Numbered from the stretch's first letter, positions 41,984 through 53,009 are shown. The stretch: 64,000 nt of DNA from Halomonas sp. (GCF_029263665.1 NZ_JAJUFQ010000004.1:1-64000), one strand, 5' to 3'. Program-made: numbers and translations. The notes: generated by a model from the letters alone, not told the origin.

Positions 41984-42940
41984 TCAACTCCAGAAATCGC
42001 GGATGGAGGCAATACCCTGGGCGCCTACGGCTCGAGCATGGTTGGCATCGTGTCGGGTCATGCCGCCGAGAGCAAAGACCGGCATGCCCGCACGTTCCAC
42101 CAGTTCCTGAAAGTCATGCCAGCCAATCGGCGGCACTTCCGGGTGAGAAGGCGTCGTGCGCAATGGCGACAGCGTGACAAAATCACAACCGATGCGTGCA
42201 GCCTGATCGAGCTGCGCCTTGTCGTGGGTAGATGCCGACAACCACTTGCTGTCGATGATCGGACGACGTTCCAGACTCATCAGACGCTGACTGGTCAAGT
42301 GAATACCATCTGCATCTACACGCTTCAATAGCTCCGGTTCTGCGTTGAGCACCAGGCGGGCATCATACTGGCGGCACAGTTCCAAGGCACGTTCTGCTCG
42401 AGCAACATAGGCATCTTCATCCAGATCCTTGGCCCGCAGTTGCACCAGTCGAACACCATCTTCCCGGAGCGCTCTCTCCAGCTTGGCGTCGAATGCCGCA
42501 TCGTCGCCTTCCTCTCCAGTGATGAGGAATTCGCATGGCAGCATGACAGCCCGAAGAATCGGCAGGTTGGCAGCTGGGAACGGGTAGCTGTGCAGCTCTT
42601 CCATCGGCACCCAGCGAACAGCTTGACCTTCACGACCGAAGGGTTCGCCAGCGAAGTCCCGGACCTGCCATACATCCAGCAGGATGTGCTTGTCAGGATA
42701 TTCGTGATGAATGCGAATCAACGGTTGAGCACGGAGAATCTCGATACCGAGTTCCTCGTGCAGTTCACGCTTGAGTGCTTCCAGGCCTGTCTCATAAGGC
42801 GCCAGCTTGCCACCCGGAAACTCCCACAGGCCACCCTGATCGACGTTGGAGGGGCGACGTGCCAACAGCACCTCTTTACCGTCGCTACTGACGATGGCTG
42901 CCGCCGCTACGTGCACCCTTCTCTTTACAATTGTGTCCAT
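41984..42940 (-). CDS. Nudix (MutT-type) hydrolase fused to thiamine phosphate synthase-like domain
   Basis: N-terminal GGLWEFPGGKLAPYETGLEALKRELHEELGIE Nudix box; C-terminal VRLVQLRAKDLDEDAYV...LNAEPELLKRVDADGIHLTS ThiE-like. Confidence 0.94.
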   Translation of the reverse strand: MDTIVKRRVHVAAAAIVSSDGKEVLLARRPSNVDQGGLWEFPGGKLAPYETGLEALKRELHEELGIEILRAQPLIRIHHEYPDKHILLDVWQVRDFAGEPFGREGQAVRWVPMEELHSYPFPAANLPILRAVMLPCEFLITGEEGDDAAFDAKLERALREDGVRLVQLRAKDLDEDAYVARAERALELCRQYDARLVLNAEPELLKRVDADGIHLTSQRLMSLERRPIIDSKWLSASTHDKAQLDQAARIGCDFVTLSPLRTTPSHPEVPPIGWHDFQELVERAGMPVFALGGMTRHDANHARAVGAQGIASIRDFWS

Positions 42941-43052
42941 TCAACCCTACCAGCTTAGCTGCGAGCCCATGCCCGCCAGATGTTTTCCCCGGTGTTCCTG
43001 CATGCCTCTCACCGAAAGCATTGATGCTTGACTGCGGCTCTTGATGATCGAC

Positions 43053-44282
43053 TTAACTGCGATAGTCTGCGTTGATCGATACGTAGTCATGCGACAGATC
43101 CGATGTCCAGACCGTGGCGGCAGCATCACCACGCCCGAGATCAATACGAATCTCGATCTCTTCACGTGCCATGACCGCACTACCGGCGTCCTCGGTATAA
43201 CTTGCTGCACGTCCACCATTCTGTACCAGACGGACTCCGCCGAGATCGATGACCACCTTGTCGACATCGAAGTCCTCCACCGAGGCCCGCCCCACTGCAG
43301 CAAGGATGCGCCCCCAGTTGGCATCACTGGCATAAAGCGCCGTCTTGACCAGCGGCGAATGCGCTACGGTGAAGGCCACTTCACGGGCTTCGTCCTCGTT
43401 CATGGCACCATCGACCTGCAGGGTCACGAACTTGGTAGCACCTTCACCATCACGAATGATGGCTTGAGCCAGCTCGATCAACACTTCATCCAGTGCTGAC
43501 CGGAACCTTTTCAGGTCTTCCTCGCTATCCACACGAGTCGCCTTGCCGGTAGCAATCAACATGCAGGCGTCATTGGTGGAAGTGTCGCTGTCCACGGTGA
43601 TGCTGTTGAAGGAGCGCTTTACCCCAGCACGCAACAACTCTTCCAGCGCGGCCTGTTCGATACCAGCATCCGTGGCGACAAATCCCAGCATGGTGGCCAT
43701 GTCAGGGCGAATCATCCCGGAGCCCTTGGCAATGCCATTCAGAGTAACGACTCCACCACTCAGCTCGATGCGGCGACTGGCGCCTTTGACTCGAGTGTCA
43801 GTCGTCAGAATGCCTTCAGCAGCCAGCTTCCAGGCATCGCCATCATCGGCCAAGGCTTCCAGGGCAGCAGGCAGACCCGCCAGCAATCGGTCCATCGGTA
43901 GAGGTTCACCGATCACTCCGGTAGAAAACGGCAGTACAGAGCAGTCGGCGACCCCACCGAGACGCGCCAGTGCCGAGCAGGTCTCTCGCGCATCTCGCAT
44001 ACCAATGTCCCCGGTTCCAGCATTGGCATTGCCCGTGTTGATGATCAGATAACGCACCCCATGGGACGCAGCCACGGCCTCTGCCAGGTGAGCCTTGGCA
44101 ACATGCACCGGGGCGGCGCAGAAGGCGTTGCGGGTGAATGTGCCCGCTACCGAGGCTCCTTCAGCGATCTCTATCAGCGTCAGATCGCGGCGGCCAGGCT
44201 TCTTGATCCCTGCCATTGAGGTACCCAGACGCACACCTTCTATGCGCGACATGTCAGGGAAGCGGTTGTCACCCACTGCCAT
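43053..44282 (-). CDS. argJ: Bifunctional glutamate N-acetyltransferase/amino-acid acetyltransferase
   Basis: INTGNANAGTG; KGSGMIRPDMATMLGFVATDA self-cleavage site; DSDTSTNDAC. Confidence 0.96.
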   Translation of the reverse strand: MAVGDNRFPDMSRIEGVRLGTSMAGIKKPGRRDLTLIEIAEGASVAGTFTRNAFCAAPVHVAKAHLAEAVAASHGVRYLIINTGNANAGTGDIGMRDARETCSALARLGGVADCSVLPFSTGVIGEPLPMDRLLAGLPAALEALADDGDAWKLAAEGILTTDTRVKGASRRIELSGGVVTLNGIAKGSGMIRPDMATMLGFVATDAGIEQAALEELLRAGVKRSFNSITVDSDTSTNDACMLIATGKATRVDSEEDLKRFRSALDEVLIELAQAIIRDGEGATKFVTLQVDGAMNEDEAREVAFTVAHSPLVKTALYASDANWGRILAAVGRASVEDFDVDKVVIDLGGVRLVQNGGRAASYTEDAGSAVMAREEIEIRIDLGRGDAAATVWTSDLSHDYVSINADYRS

Positions 44283-44416
44283 TGATTTATCTCCTTACAT
44301 TGGCCGCCCCAACACCGGGGCTAACCTCAAATCGCATCTAGAGCCACATGGAAACGTTGTGCAGGATAAAGCGAATCTGCATGACTCTCCTACACAAACG
44401 TTTCAGGCAGGCGTCC

Positions 44417-47152
44417 TCAGTTCAGCTTGCCGCAGCACTGCTTGTACTTCTTGCCAGAACCGCAGGGACAAGGATCATTACGCCCGACCTTAGGCGCTTC
44501 TCGACGCACCGGGCGCGCTTCGTCTTCGCCCTCGAAGCCCTCTTCTTCCGCTCCCTCGGCCACTGTGGCAAGGGCTGCTTCAGGATGACGGTTGTCAGCC
44601 TTGGCTGATTCCCGTGCCAGTGCCTCACGACGTTGTTGTTCCAGGGCATCGACCTCTTCCGGAGCACGCACCTGCACATGACTGAGGATGCGCGTCACGT
44701 CGGCCTTGATATTCACCAGCAGATTCTGGAACAGCTCAAAGGACTCGCGCTTGTATTCCTGCTTGGGGTTCTTCTGCGCATAGCCACGCAAGTGAATGCC
44801 ACGGCGCAGCAGATCCATGGACTGCAGGTGTTCTTTCCAGCGAGTATCCAGCACCTGCAACATGACTTGCTTCTCAAAGCGACGCATCAGCTCTCCGCCA
44901 GCCGTCGCCACCTTGTTCTCATAGGCTTCGCGGTGCAGCTTCTGAAGACGTTCGCGCAGCTCTTCCTCATGGAATCGCTCGTCGCTTTCAGCCCACTCCA
45001 CCACGGGTACCTCAAGGTTGAATTCGCTCTTGAGATGAGCTTCCAATCCAGGTAAATCCCATTGCTCAGGCAAGCTCTGTGGCGGCACAAAGGCACTGAC
45101 AGCCTCATCCAGCACTTCAGCACGAATACCGGTCACATTCTCGGATACATCCTCGGCTGCGAGAATCTCGTTACGTTGCTCGTAGATCACATGACGCTGG
45201 TCGTTGGCCACATCGTCATATTCCAGCAACTGCTTACGGATATCGAAGTTGCGACCTTCGACTTTCTTCTGTGCCCGCTCCACGGCATTGGATACCATCT
45301 TATGCTCGATGGCCTCGCCGCGCTCCAGCCCCAACGCCTGCATCAAGCGCTGTACCCGCTCGGAGCCGAACAAGCGCATCAGATTGTCTTCCAGGGACAG
45401 GAAGAAACGCGTGGAGCCCGGGTCACCCTGACGGCCAGAACGTCCCCGCAGCTGGTTGTCGATACGACGGGATTCGTGGCGCTCGGAGCCAATCACATGC
45501 AAGCCACCGGCATCCAGCACTGCCTGGTGACGCTCGGCCCAGGCACTCTTGAGGTCTTCGATCTGTTCATCGGAAGGCGACTCAAGCTTGGCGGCCTCTG
45601 CCTCCCAGTTCCCCCCCAGCATGATGTCCGTACCACGCCCGGCCATGTTGGTCGCAATGGTGACCGCTCCAGGACGACCGGCCTGAGCGATGATTTCGGC
45701 TTCTCGCTGGTGCTGCTTGGCATTCAGCACGTTGAAGTTGATGCCTGCCTTGCGCATCATCTCGGCCAGGTACTCGGAGGTCTCGATGGATGCAGTACCG
45801 ACCAGTACCGGGCGCCCGGCCTCGACCTGTACCTTGACGTCCTCGATGATGGCCTCGAACTTCTCCTCGGTGCTGAGGTAGACGAGGTCGTTCATATCCT
45901 TACGCGCGATCGGTCTGTTGGTCGGAATGACCACCACGTCCAGGCCATAGATCTGGCGGAATTCGAAGGCCTCGGTATCCGCGGTACCTGTCATGCCCGA
46001 GAGCTTGTCATAAAGACGGAAATAGTTCTGGAAGGTTGTCGAAGCCAGGGTCTGGCTCTCGCGCTGGACAGTGACCCCCTCCTTCGCTTCGATAGCCTGA
46101 TGCAACCCCTCAGACCAACGGCGGCCCGGCATGGTACGACCAGTATGCTCGTCAACGATGACAACCTGGCCGTTGCTGACAATGTAATCCACATCTTTGT
46201 GGTACAAGTGGCGTGCACGCAGAGCCGAGTTCATATGCTGCAACAGGTTAAGGTTCTGGGCGGCATACAGGGAGTCGTTTTCTGTCAGCAAGCCCTGCGC
46301 CTGCAGCATCTCTTCGACCCGATGATGGCCTATCTCCGTCAGTTCCACCTGCTTCTGTTTCTCGTCGAGGATGAAGTCGCCCGTCTCCGGGTCCTCTTCA
46401 TCCGCACAACGTGTCAGTTGAATGGCCAGGCGATCCACGACCTTGTACAGCTCAGTGTTCTCATCCACCGCTCCGGAAATGATCAGCGGAGTGCGGGCTT
46501 CATCGATGAGAATGGAATCCACTTCGTCAACAATGGCAAAATTCAGGCCGCGCTGCACCTTATCGTCCAGCGAGAACGCCATGTTGTCGCGCAGGTAGTC
46601 GAAGCCGAATTCGTTGTTGGTTCCATAGGTAATGTCGCAGCCATAGGCCTGGCGTTTCTCTTCCGACGTCTGGCCGGCAAAGATGACACCCACGCTGAGC
46701 CCGAGGAATTCATACAAGGGCTTCATCCAGCCAGCATCACGGCGGGCCAGATAATCGTTCACAGTGACGACATGCACCCCATTGCCAGGCAAGGCGTTCA
46801 GATACACCGCCAAGGTTGCCACCAGGGTCTTGCCCTCACCGGTCTTCATCTCGGCGATGCGACCGCGGTTGAGTGTCATGCCGCCGATCATCTGGACATC
46901 GAAGTGGCGCATGCCCATGATGCGCTTGCTTGCTTCACGCACCGTAGCGAAGGCCTCGGGCAGCAGTGACTCCAGGCTCTCACCATCCGCCAGACGCTGA
47001 CGGAATTCATCGGTACGAGCTTGCAGTGCTGCATCGTCCAGGGCCTCCAGGCTGGGCTCCAGACTATTGATCGCACGCACCTGGCGGGTCATGCGTTTCA
47101 CTTCACGGTCATTCTTGGAACCGACGACTTTACGTAGCAACGAGTTGATCAT
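44417..47152 (-). CDS. secA: Preprotein translocase subunit SecA
   Basis: [42 protein letters not shown]-terminal zinc motif [21 protein letters not shown]. Confidence 0.99.
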   Translation of the reverse strand: MINSLLRKVVGSKNDREVKRMTRQVRAINSLEPSLEALDDAALQARTDEFRQRLADGESLESLLPEAFATVREASKRIMGMRHFDVQMIGGMTLNRGRIAEMKTGEGKTLVATLAVYLNALPGNGVHVVTVNDYLARRDAGWMKPLYEFLGLSVGVIFAGQTSEEKRQAYGCDITYGTNNEFGFDYLRDNMAFSLDDKVQRGLNFAIVDEVDSILIDEARTPLIISGAVDENTELYKVVDRLAIQLTRCADEEDPETGDFILDEKQKQVELTEIGHHRVEEMLQAQGLLTENDSLYAAQNLNLLQHMNSALRARHLYHKDVDYIVSNGQVVIVDEHTGRTMPGRRWSEGLHQAIEAKEGVTVQRESQTLASTTFQNYFRLYDKLSGMTGTADTEAFEFRQIYGLDVVVIPTNRPIARKDMNDLVYLSTEEKFEAIIEDVKVQVEAGRPVLVGTASIETSEYLAEMMRKAGINFNVLNAKQHQREAEIIAQAGRPGAVTIATNMAGRGTDIMLGGNWEAEAAKLESPSDEQIEDLKSAWAERHQAVLDAGGLHVIGSERHESRRIDNQLRGRSGRQGDPGSTRFFLSLEDNLMRLFGSERVQRLMQALGLERGEAIEHKMVSNAVERAQKKVEGRNFDIRKQLLEYDDVANDQRHVIYEQRNEILAAEDVSENVTGIRAEVLDEAVSAFVPPQSLPEQWDLPGLEAHLKSEFNLEVPVVEWAESDERFHEEELRERLQKLHREAYENKVATAGGELMRRFEKQVMLQVLDTRWKEHLQSMDLLRRGIHLRGYAQKNPKQEYKRESFELFQNLLVNIKADVTRILSHVQVRAPEEVDALEQQRREALARESAKADNRHPEAALATVAEGAEEEGFEGEDEARPVRREAPKVGRNDPCPCGSGKKYKQCCGKLN

Positions 47153-47244
47153 AAAAGGTCCATAAACGAGTCCTGCGTCAGTGGCAGAGACCCTATAGTG
47201 CGTAGGAAATAGTGGCGATACAGTTCATTGATGACGCATACAGA

Positions 47245-47592
47245 TCAGGCCAGCAAAGGCGGGCCTCGCCGGGAAACGACATCAAGCGCAGCCACAAGGC
47301 GCACCCATGGTTCGGATCTTGGAGAACTGACGATCTCTCGATCATGAAGTCTTCGTGTCCAGAGTGGAGACGAGAAGAAACGGCGACGAGCATTAAGTAC
47401 ACTGCGCGCACGAATCATGGCGGGAGCCATGATGCAGATCTGGACCAGCCGATCGCTGAATGGAGTCCCCTGAGACTGGGCCAACCCCGCCGGCAGCAGA
47501 CAGCCGACCAGCAGCCCAGCCAGCCACAAGCGTGTCATGGCACGCCGGGTACTGGTATCAGCACTGCTGGAAGGTGGGGCAACAACGGCCAT
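47245..47592 (-). CDS. Hypothetical 115-aa secretory-type small protein upstream of secA; candidate SecM-like arrest peptide
   Basis: ATG preceded by AAGGAG (12-nt spacing); hydrophobic segment LWLAGLLVGCLLPAGLA; C-terminus ...FFSSPLWTRRLHDREIVSSPRSEPWVRLVAALDVVSRRGPPLLA*; same strand as secA, 92 nt upstream. Confidence 0.55.
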   Translation of the reverse strand: MAVVAPPSSSADTSTRRAMTRLWLAGLLVGCLLPAGLAQSQGTPFSDRLVQICIMAPAMIRARSVLNARRRFFSSPLWTRRLHDREIVSSPRSEPWVRLVAALDVVSRRGPPLLA

Positions 47593-47696
47593 ACGGTCAA
47601 GCAACTCCTTGGCATGCTAGACTCAGGCAACAAGCCAGAGTACAGGCAGCAACGACTGGTATAAATCCCGGGTCTTTCACCCCGAGAAAGAGGCAT

Positions 47697-48152
47697 ATGA
47701 GTATAAAGGTTAAGCGGTTCCGCGCCCAGCCCATGTCCCGCCTCCTGAACAGAGGCGAATTAGGTAGTCTGATGCATATGGCACGCCTGCTGGAAAAGGC
47801 GCAGAACCACCTACGTCAGCACCTTACCCATGATCTGGCCGAGCACCTGTTCGTTGGTGGCTACCGCAATGGCCGTTTGACCCTGATAACCGATGGTGCC
47901 GCCTGGCTGACACGATTACGCTACGAGCAACCGCGCCTGCTGTCACTCCTCCATCAACTGCCTGAGTTTGCCGCCGTCACCGGCTTCCAGCTCAAGGTGA
48001 GACCTGTCAGGCCTGCCAAGGCACCTCTCCGCCAGACCCGCCGCCTTCCTGCCCAGGCCGGCAAGGAAATTGCCACCTGCGCCGAAGACACTGACGATCC
48101 CAAGCTGAAGCAAGCACTGCAACGCCTGGCCTCCCATGCCGAGCACGAGTAG
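47697..48152 (+). CDS. dciA: DciA/DUF721 family protein
   Basis: MSIKVKRFRAQPMSRLLNRGELGSLMHMARLLEKAQNHLRQHLTHDLAEHLFVGGYRNGRLTLITDGAAWLTRLRYEQPRLL. Confidence 0.85.
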   Translation: MSIKVKRFRAQPMSRLLNRGELGSLMHMARLLEKAQNHLRQHLTHDLAEHLFVGGYRNGRLTLITDGAAWLTRLRYEQPRLLSLLHQLPEFAAVTGFQLKVRPVRPAKAPLRQTRRLPAQAGKEIATCAEDTDDPKLKQALQRLASHAEHE

Positions 48153-48451
48153 CCAGCCAGAGACACATCGATGACAAAACCTTCCTGAAATGCCAACAAG
48201 CCAACTTAGCCCACCACAACGCGACATCACCTCACAGACCGGTAATTCCGGCATTCTGCACTTGGCCCCGGTCATAGTCCTGCACGCCCGGACACCCCAC
48301 GAGATAAGCTTTGCGGACAGGTTCTTTCTTCAGATCAGCCAGATGTTTCAGATACGCCTCCACGCACTTTAATCACCCTGCCTTCCAACTCTTTCTCCTC
48401 TTTTCACCTCTTTCGCCTACCAAGCCCTCTTTTTCTACCTCACACCCACCA

Positions 48452-48490
48452 AACACATTGCGGCCGCCCATTGGGCGGCCGCAATGTGTT
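48452..48490 (-). terminator. Long GC-rich hairpin downstream of lpxC
   Basis: 19-nt inverted repeat aacacattgcggccgccca/tgggcggccgcaatgtgtt with a 1-nt centre. Confidence 0.8.
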
Positions 48491-48520
48491 CAACGACTGA
48501 TGGCTGATGAGGGCGAGGCA

Positions 48521-49432
48521 TCAGGCCATGGCAGGAGCCGCATAGGAGATCGGCGCCGGCTGGGACTCATCTTCGAAGGTGACAATTTCCCAAGCCTCAG
48601 GTTGTTCCAGCAGAGCACGGCACAGCATGTTGTTTAATGCATGGCCAGACTTCACACCACGGAATTCGCCAATAAGGCTATATCCCAACTGATAGAGGTC
48701 ACCAATAGCATCCAGCACCTTGTGCTTGACGAACTCGTCGTCATAACGCAGACCACCTTCGTTCACGATACGGTAGTCATCGACCACGATGGCATTGTCG
48801 AGACTGCCGCCCAGCGCCAGATTGTTGGAGCGCAGGTACTCCAGGTCGCGCATGAAACCAAAGGTGCGAGCCCGAGACACTTCCTTGACGAAGGAAGTAG
48901 TGGAAAAGTCGACCACTGCAGTCTGCTTCTGATCCTCGAATACCGGATGATCGAAGTCGATGGCAAAAGAGACCTTGAAGCCCTGATGGGGCAAGAACAG
49001 AGCTTCCTTGTCATCTTCACGCACCACAATCTCACGCTTGATGCGGATGAACTTCTTCGGGGCATTCTGCTCGGCAATACCGGCAGACTGGATAAGGAAC
49101 ACGAAGGGGCCAGCGCTGCCATCCATGATCGGCACTTCGGGAGCACTGAGATCGACATAACAGTTGTCGATACCAAGGCCAGCAAACGCTGACATCAGGT
49201 GTTCCACAGTAGCTACCTTCTCACCGTCCTTCGACAACGCTGTACACAGCGTCGTATCGGTGACATTGGTTGCCTGGGCCGGAATGTGGACTTCCGGATC
49301 CAGGTCAGTGCGTACGAACACGATACCAGTATCGGCCGGCGCCGGGCGCAAGGTGAGATACACCTTCTTTCCGGAGTGCAGGCCCACGCCAGTAGCGCGA
49401 ATGACATTCTTTAGAGTGCGTTGTCTGATCAT
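48521..49432 (-). CDS. lpxC: UDP-3-O-acyl-N-acetylglucosamine deacetylase
   Basis: [80 protein letters not shown]. Confidence 0.98.
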   Translation of the reverse strand: MIRQRTLKNVIRATGVGLHSGKKVYLTLRPAPADTGIVFVRTDLDPEVHIPAQATNVTDTTLCTALSKDGEKVATVEHLMSAFAGLGIDNCYVDLSAPEVPIMDGSAGPFVFLIQSAGIAEQNAPKKFIRIKREIVVREDDKEALFLPHQGFKVSFAIDFDHPVFEDQKQTAVVDFSTTSFVKEVSRARTFGFMRDLEYLRSNNLALGGSLDNAIVVDDYRIVNEGGLRYDDEFVKHKVLDAIGDLYQLGYSLIGEFRGVKSGHALNNMLCRALLEQPEAWEIVTFEDESQPAPISYAAPAMA

Positions 49433-49573
49433 GTGCAGTCGCCAGGCAGTCGTTTAGTTATCAAACACCGTTCACTATAACACCAAACAAGCGTTTCAAC
49501 AAAAAAACCTCAACTGCCCTGAATGGCGCACCTCTGCGACAGTTTTCTTTAGCCCTATGGCCCAAGCCCTTCC

Positions 49574-50758
49574 TCAGTCCGCCTGACGACGCAAGAAAGC
49601 AGGAATATCGAGATAATCATCGAGATCCTGGGATTTGCGCGATTCCGGCTGTGGGCGCGAAGGCGCTTCCTGAGCTTCCGGCTTGCTTGCCACCGCGCCT
49701 GACTGGCCGCGATGCATGACCGAATGCTGAGGACGCTGGCGCGTCACTTCCTGCTGGCGACGTGCAGCCGGCTGGCTGGCCGGCTTGTGCTGGGTGACCG
49801 GACGATCCAGGCCTGCAGCCACCACGGTGACGCGCAGCTCATCGGTCATGTCCATATCGATGGAGGTACCGACTACGATCGTTGCATCCTGGGAAGCAAA
49901 CTCCTGGACGGTTGCCCCTACATCATTGAACTCACCAATGGACAGGTCCGGACCAGCAGTGATGTTGACAAGAATGCCACGAGCACCATGCAGATCGATG
50001 TCTTCCAGCAGCGGACTGCGGATCGCTTTCTCGGCAGCCTCGCGGGCACGGTTTTCTCCGATGGCGCCGCCAGTTCCCATCATGGCCATACCCATCTCGG
50101 ACATGACAGTACGCACGTCAGCAAAGTCGACGTTGATGATACCGGGGCTGGTAATCAGCTCGGCGATTCCCTGGACAGCTCCCAGCAGGACATCGTTGGC
50201 AGCACTGAAAGCCGTCAACAACGTCGCGCTCTTGCCGAGCACTGACAACAGCTTCTCATTGGGAATAGTGATCAGAGAGTCCACATGCTCTGAAAGCTCT
50301 TTCATCCCTTCTTCAGCAGAGCGCATGCGCTTCGGGCCTTCGAAAGGGAACGGACGGGTTACCACCGCAACGGTGAGAATACCCAGTTCCTTGGCCACCT
50401 GGGCCACCACTGGAGCACCACCTGTTCCAGTACCACCACCCATGCCAGCGGTGATGAATACCATATCGGCACCATCCAGCAACTCGGCGATACGCTCGCG
50501 GTCTTCCAGAGCTGCCTGACGCCCCACTTCAGGATTGGCGCCAGCGCCCAGTCCCTTGGTGATCTCAGTACCCAGCTGCAGCACAGTCTTTGCTGAACAG
50601 CGCTTCAGCGCCTGGGCATCAGTATTGGCGCAGATGAACTCCACACCTTCTATGTTGCTTTCCACCATGTGGTTGACAGCATTACCGCCGCCACCGCCCA
50701 CACCGATGACCTTGATGACCGCACTGCTTGAGGGTGCACTATCTACGAGTTCGAACAT
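49574..50758 (-). CDS. ftsZ: Cell division protein FtsZ
   Basis: Start [48 protein letters not shown]-terminal [14 protein letters not shown]. Confidence 0.99.
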   Translation of the reverse strand: MFELVDSAPSSSAVIKVIGVGGGGGNAVNHMVESNIEGVEFICANTDAQALKRCSAKTVLQLGTEITKGLGAGANPEVGRQAALEDRERIAELLDGADMVFITAGMGGGTGTGGAPVVAQVAKELGILTVAVVTRPFPFEGPKRMRSAEEGMKELSEHVDSLITIPNEKLLSVLGKSATLLTAFSAANDVLLGAVQGIAELITSPGIINVDFADVRTVMSEMGMAMMGTGGAIGENRAREAAEKAIRSPLLEDIDLHGARGILVNITAGPDLSIGEFNDVGATVQEFASQDATIVVGTSIDMDMTDELRVTVVAAGLDRPVTQHKPASQPAARRQQEVTRQRPQHSVMHRGQSGAVASKPEAQEAPSRPQPESRKSQDLDDYLDIPAFLRRQAD

Positions 50759-50792
50759 TTGCCCCGTCTCCTGAGCCGCGATAGCGGCCCGT

Positions 50793-52082
50793 TTAAAAAT
50801 TTCCTTTGAACCAGCCCTTAATCTTTTCCAGCGCCGAAGGTCCTTCCTCTGGTCCACGCCGGGAGACGTCCTCGCGTCTCGGTTGCTCCGAGATTATGCC
50901 ACCCTGCCCTTGGCGGCCATGACCCTGATGAGCCTGATGTAAAGCGTAATGTAACAAACCGACGCCCGTCGAATAAATTGGATTACGCACAACGTCGGCC
51001 AAACCGCGAACATTCTGCGGACAGGCAATCCGAACCGGCATATGGAAGATTTCTTCCGCCAGTTCAACCACCCCTTCCATACGTGCAGTACCGCCCGTCA
51101 ATACGACGCCGGCAGCAACGAGATCTTCATATCCGCTGCGCCGCAGCTCATCCCGGACCAGGGTGAAAAGCTCCTCATAGCGCGGCTCAACGACTTCGGC
51201 CAGAGACTGTCGCGACAAATCCCGCGCAGGCCGGTCACCAACGCTAGGAACCTTGACCATCTCATCAGCCGAGGCCAGTTGAGTCAGAGCACAAGCGTAC
51301 TTGACCTTGATTTCCTCGGCATACTGCGTCGGTGTACGCAGTGCCATGGCGATATCATTGGTCACCTGGTCACCAGCGATCGGAATCACTGCAGTATGGC
51401 GAATAGCACCTTCGGTAAACACCGCAATATCCGTAGTTCCGCCACCGATATCGACCATGCACACTCCGAGCTCACGCTCATCTTCTGTAAGCACTGCATG
51501 GCTAGAGGCCAGCTGCTCCAGGATGATGGCATCAACCTCAAGGCCACAACGACGGACACATTTCTCGATGTTCTGAACTGCATTGAGCGCAGCGGTGACC
51601 AGGTGGACGCGTGCTTCCAGGCGCACCCCCGACATACCAAGAGGTTCGCGAATGCCACCTTGTGTGTCGATGGCGAACTCCTGAGGCAGAACGTGCAATA
51701 CACGTTGCCCTTCAGAAATAGCTCGGGCCCGCGCAGAATCGATCACTCTGTCGATATCGGAAGGAGCGACTTCACGCTCCTTTATTGCCACGACCCCATC
51801 GGAGTTCATGGAGCTGATATGGCTACCAGCGATACCGACATAGACAGAATGGATATCGCAGCCAGCCATCAGCTCTGCTTCCTCTACCGCACGCTGGATC
51901 GACTGCACGGTAGATTCGATATTGATCACGACTCCCTTTTTCATTCCTCGGGAGGGGTGAGAGCCGATACCGGCGATTTCGATACCACCATCGTCAGTGG
52001 GCTGCCCCACGATCGCGACGACCTTGGATGTTCCGATATCCAGCCCGACTACCATATTGGACACGTTGGATGGACCTGCCAT
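50793..52082 (-). CDS. ftsA: Cell division protein FtsA
   Basis: [53 protein letters not shown]-terminal [13 protein letters not shown]. Confidence 0.98.
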   Translation of the reverse strand: MAGPSNVSNMVVGLDIGTSKVVAIVGQPTDDGGIEIAGIGSHPSRGMKKGVVINIESTVQSIQRAVEEAELMAGCDIHSVYVGIAGSHISSMNSDGVVAIKEREVAPSDIDRVIDSARARAISEGQRVLHVLPQEFAIDTQGGIREPLGMSGVRLEARVHLVTAALNAVQNIEKCVRRCGLEVDAIILEQLASSHAVLTEDERELGVCMVDIGGGTTDIAVFTEGAIRHTAVIPIAGDQVTNDIAMALRTPTQYAEEIKVKYACALTQLASADEMVKVPSVGDRPARDLSRQSLAEVVEPRYEELFTLVRDELRRSGYEDLVAAGVVLTGGTARMEGVVELAEEIFHMPVRIACPQNVRGLADVVRNPIYSTGVGLLHYALHQAHQGHGRQGQGGIISEQPRREDVSRRGPEEGPSALEKIKGWFKGNF

Positions 52083-52153
52083 GAGTCGGGAATTCTCCTC
52101 GAATCGATCCCACTAAAATAGGGAACTTGTCACTAATAAAAAAACCTAGAACG

Positions 52154-52177
52154 ATTATAGAAACAAGAGCACTTGTT
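52154..52177 (-). promoter_or_regulatory. Putative ftsA(Z) promoter -10 with abutting dyad
   Basis: Minus strand reads AACAAGTGCTCTTGTTTCTATAAT: perfect TATAAT (52154-52159) preceded by AACAAG-N4-CTTGTT (52162-52177); 71 nt upstream of the ftsA ATG. Confidence 0.5.
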
Positions 52178-52281
52178 CTACCACCCCAGATGTACTGTTA
52201 TTTCAACATTAAGGGTACACCCTTTAAAAGGAAATACCCTAAATTTAGAGACAGCCATTCAACAGCACCGGCGTTTATTGA

Positions 52282-53007
52282 TCACCCTTGCTTGCCATCA
52301 GTTCCATTCACGGGCTCCGTCTCACCATGCCAGGCGACAGCGACACCATTCGGATAGCGCAGATCAATGTATCTAATATGCGACGCAACTCCACCAAGCT
52401 CTCTGTTCCAGGCAGCATCAAGGCGCGCTAAACGCCCATCAAGATCACTGCGCCCGAGCATTATCCATACACCATCTTCGAACTGAAAGCGCCAGGCACC
52501 CCTGGCTTCCAGACTCAACTGCTTGAGCTTCAGGTCCATTTTATCGAAGCGCTTAGATAGCTCACCATAATAGGCCAGGACTTCCTGACTCGACCCCTTG
52601 GGACCGGATAAATCCGGCATGTCGTCTGGTGGAGACACTGGTGCAAAGTCGAAGGGCTCACCTTGTGCATTGAGCAACTGATCATCGTTCCAATGCGCCA
52701 CCGGAATTTGCTCGGTCAACTCGAAAGTCAAGGCATTGGGCCACTCTCGACGTAGACGAACTTCCTTGAGCCAGCCAATTTTCAGTGCTTCTTCACGCAA
52801 CGCGCCAAGGTCAACAGACAACCAGGTCTGCCCCTGCACAAGAGGGGCTAGTTTAGCCTTGAGGTAATCGGCACCAGCGTAGTGCAGTTCTCCTCCTATC
52901 GATACTCGCTCGATAGGCCGATCCAACCACACCCACAGCGCGCGGCCTCCCGCTCCCAACAACAGGACCAGCAACAGGATGCCGAGAAAAGTGCCGCGCC
53001 TAGTCAT
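52282..53007 (-). CDS. ftsQ: Cell division protein FtsQ
   Basis: N-terminal TM segment; POTRA-like VSIGGELHYAGADYLKAKLAPLVQGQTWLSVDLGALREEALKIGWLKEVRLRREWPNALTFELTEQIPVAHWN. Confidence 0.96.
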   Translation of the reverse strand: MTRRGTFLGILLLVLLLGAGGRALWVWLDRPIERVSIGGELHYAGADYLKAKLAPLVQGQTWLSVDLGALREEALKIGWLKEVRLRREWPNALTFELTEQIPVAHWNDDQLLNAQGEPFDFAPVSPPDDMPDLSGPKGSSQEVLAYYGELSKRFDKMDLKLKQLSLEARGAWRFQFEDGVWIMLGRSDLDGRLARLDAAWNRELGGVASHIRYIDLRYPNGVAVAWHGETEPVNGTDGKQG

Positions 53008-53009
53008 GA

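Noticed and set aside
41984-42940. Nudix-ThiE fusion considered as novel
   Set aside because: This MutT/thiamine-phosphate-synthase-like fusion next to argJ/secA is a known gammaproteobacterial arrangement.
45062-46969. 635-aa plus-strand ORF antisense to secA
   Set aside because: Lies entirely inside the reverse complement of the unambiguous secA gene; composition mirrors codon bias of the sense gene and no family motif is recognisable.
51042-52121. 359-aa plus-strand ORF antisense to ftsA
   Set aside because: Antisense shadow of ftsA; low-information translation.
52211-52224. AAGGGTACACCCTT dyad considered as an independent regulatory site
   Set aside because: Only 14 bp and in AT-rich DNA, where such dyads arise by chance; kept only as supporting detail of the ftsQ-ftsA island finding.
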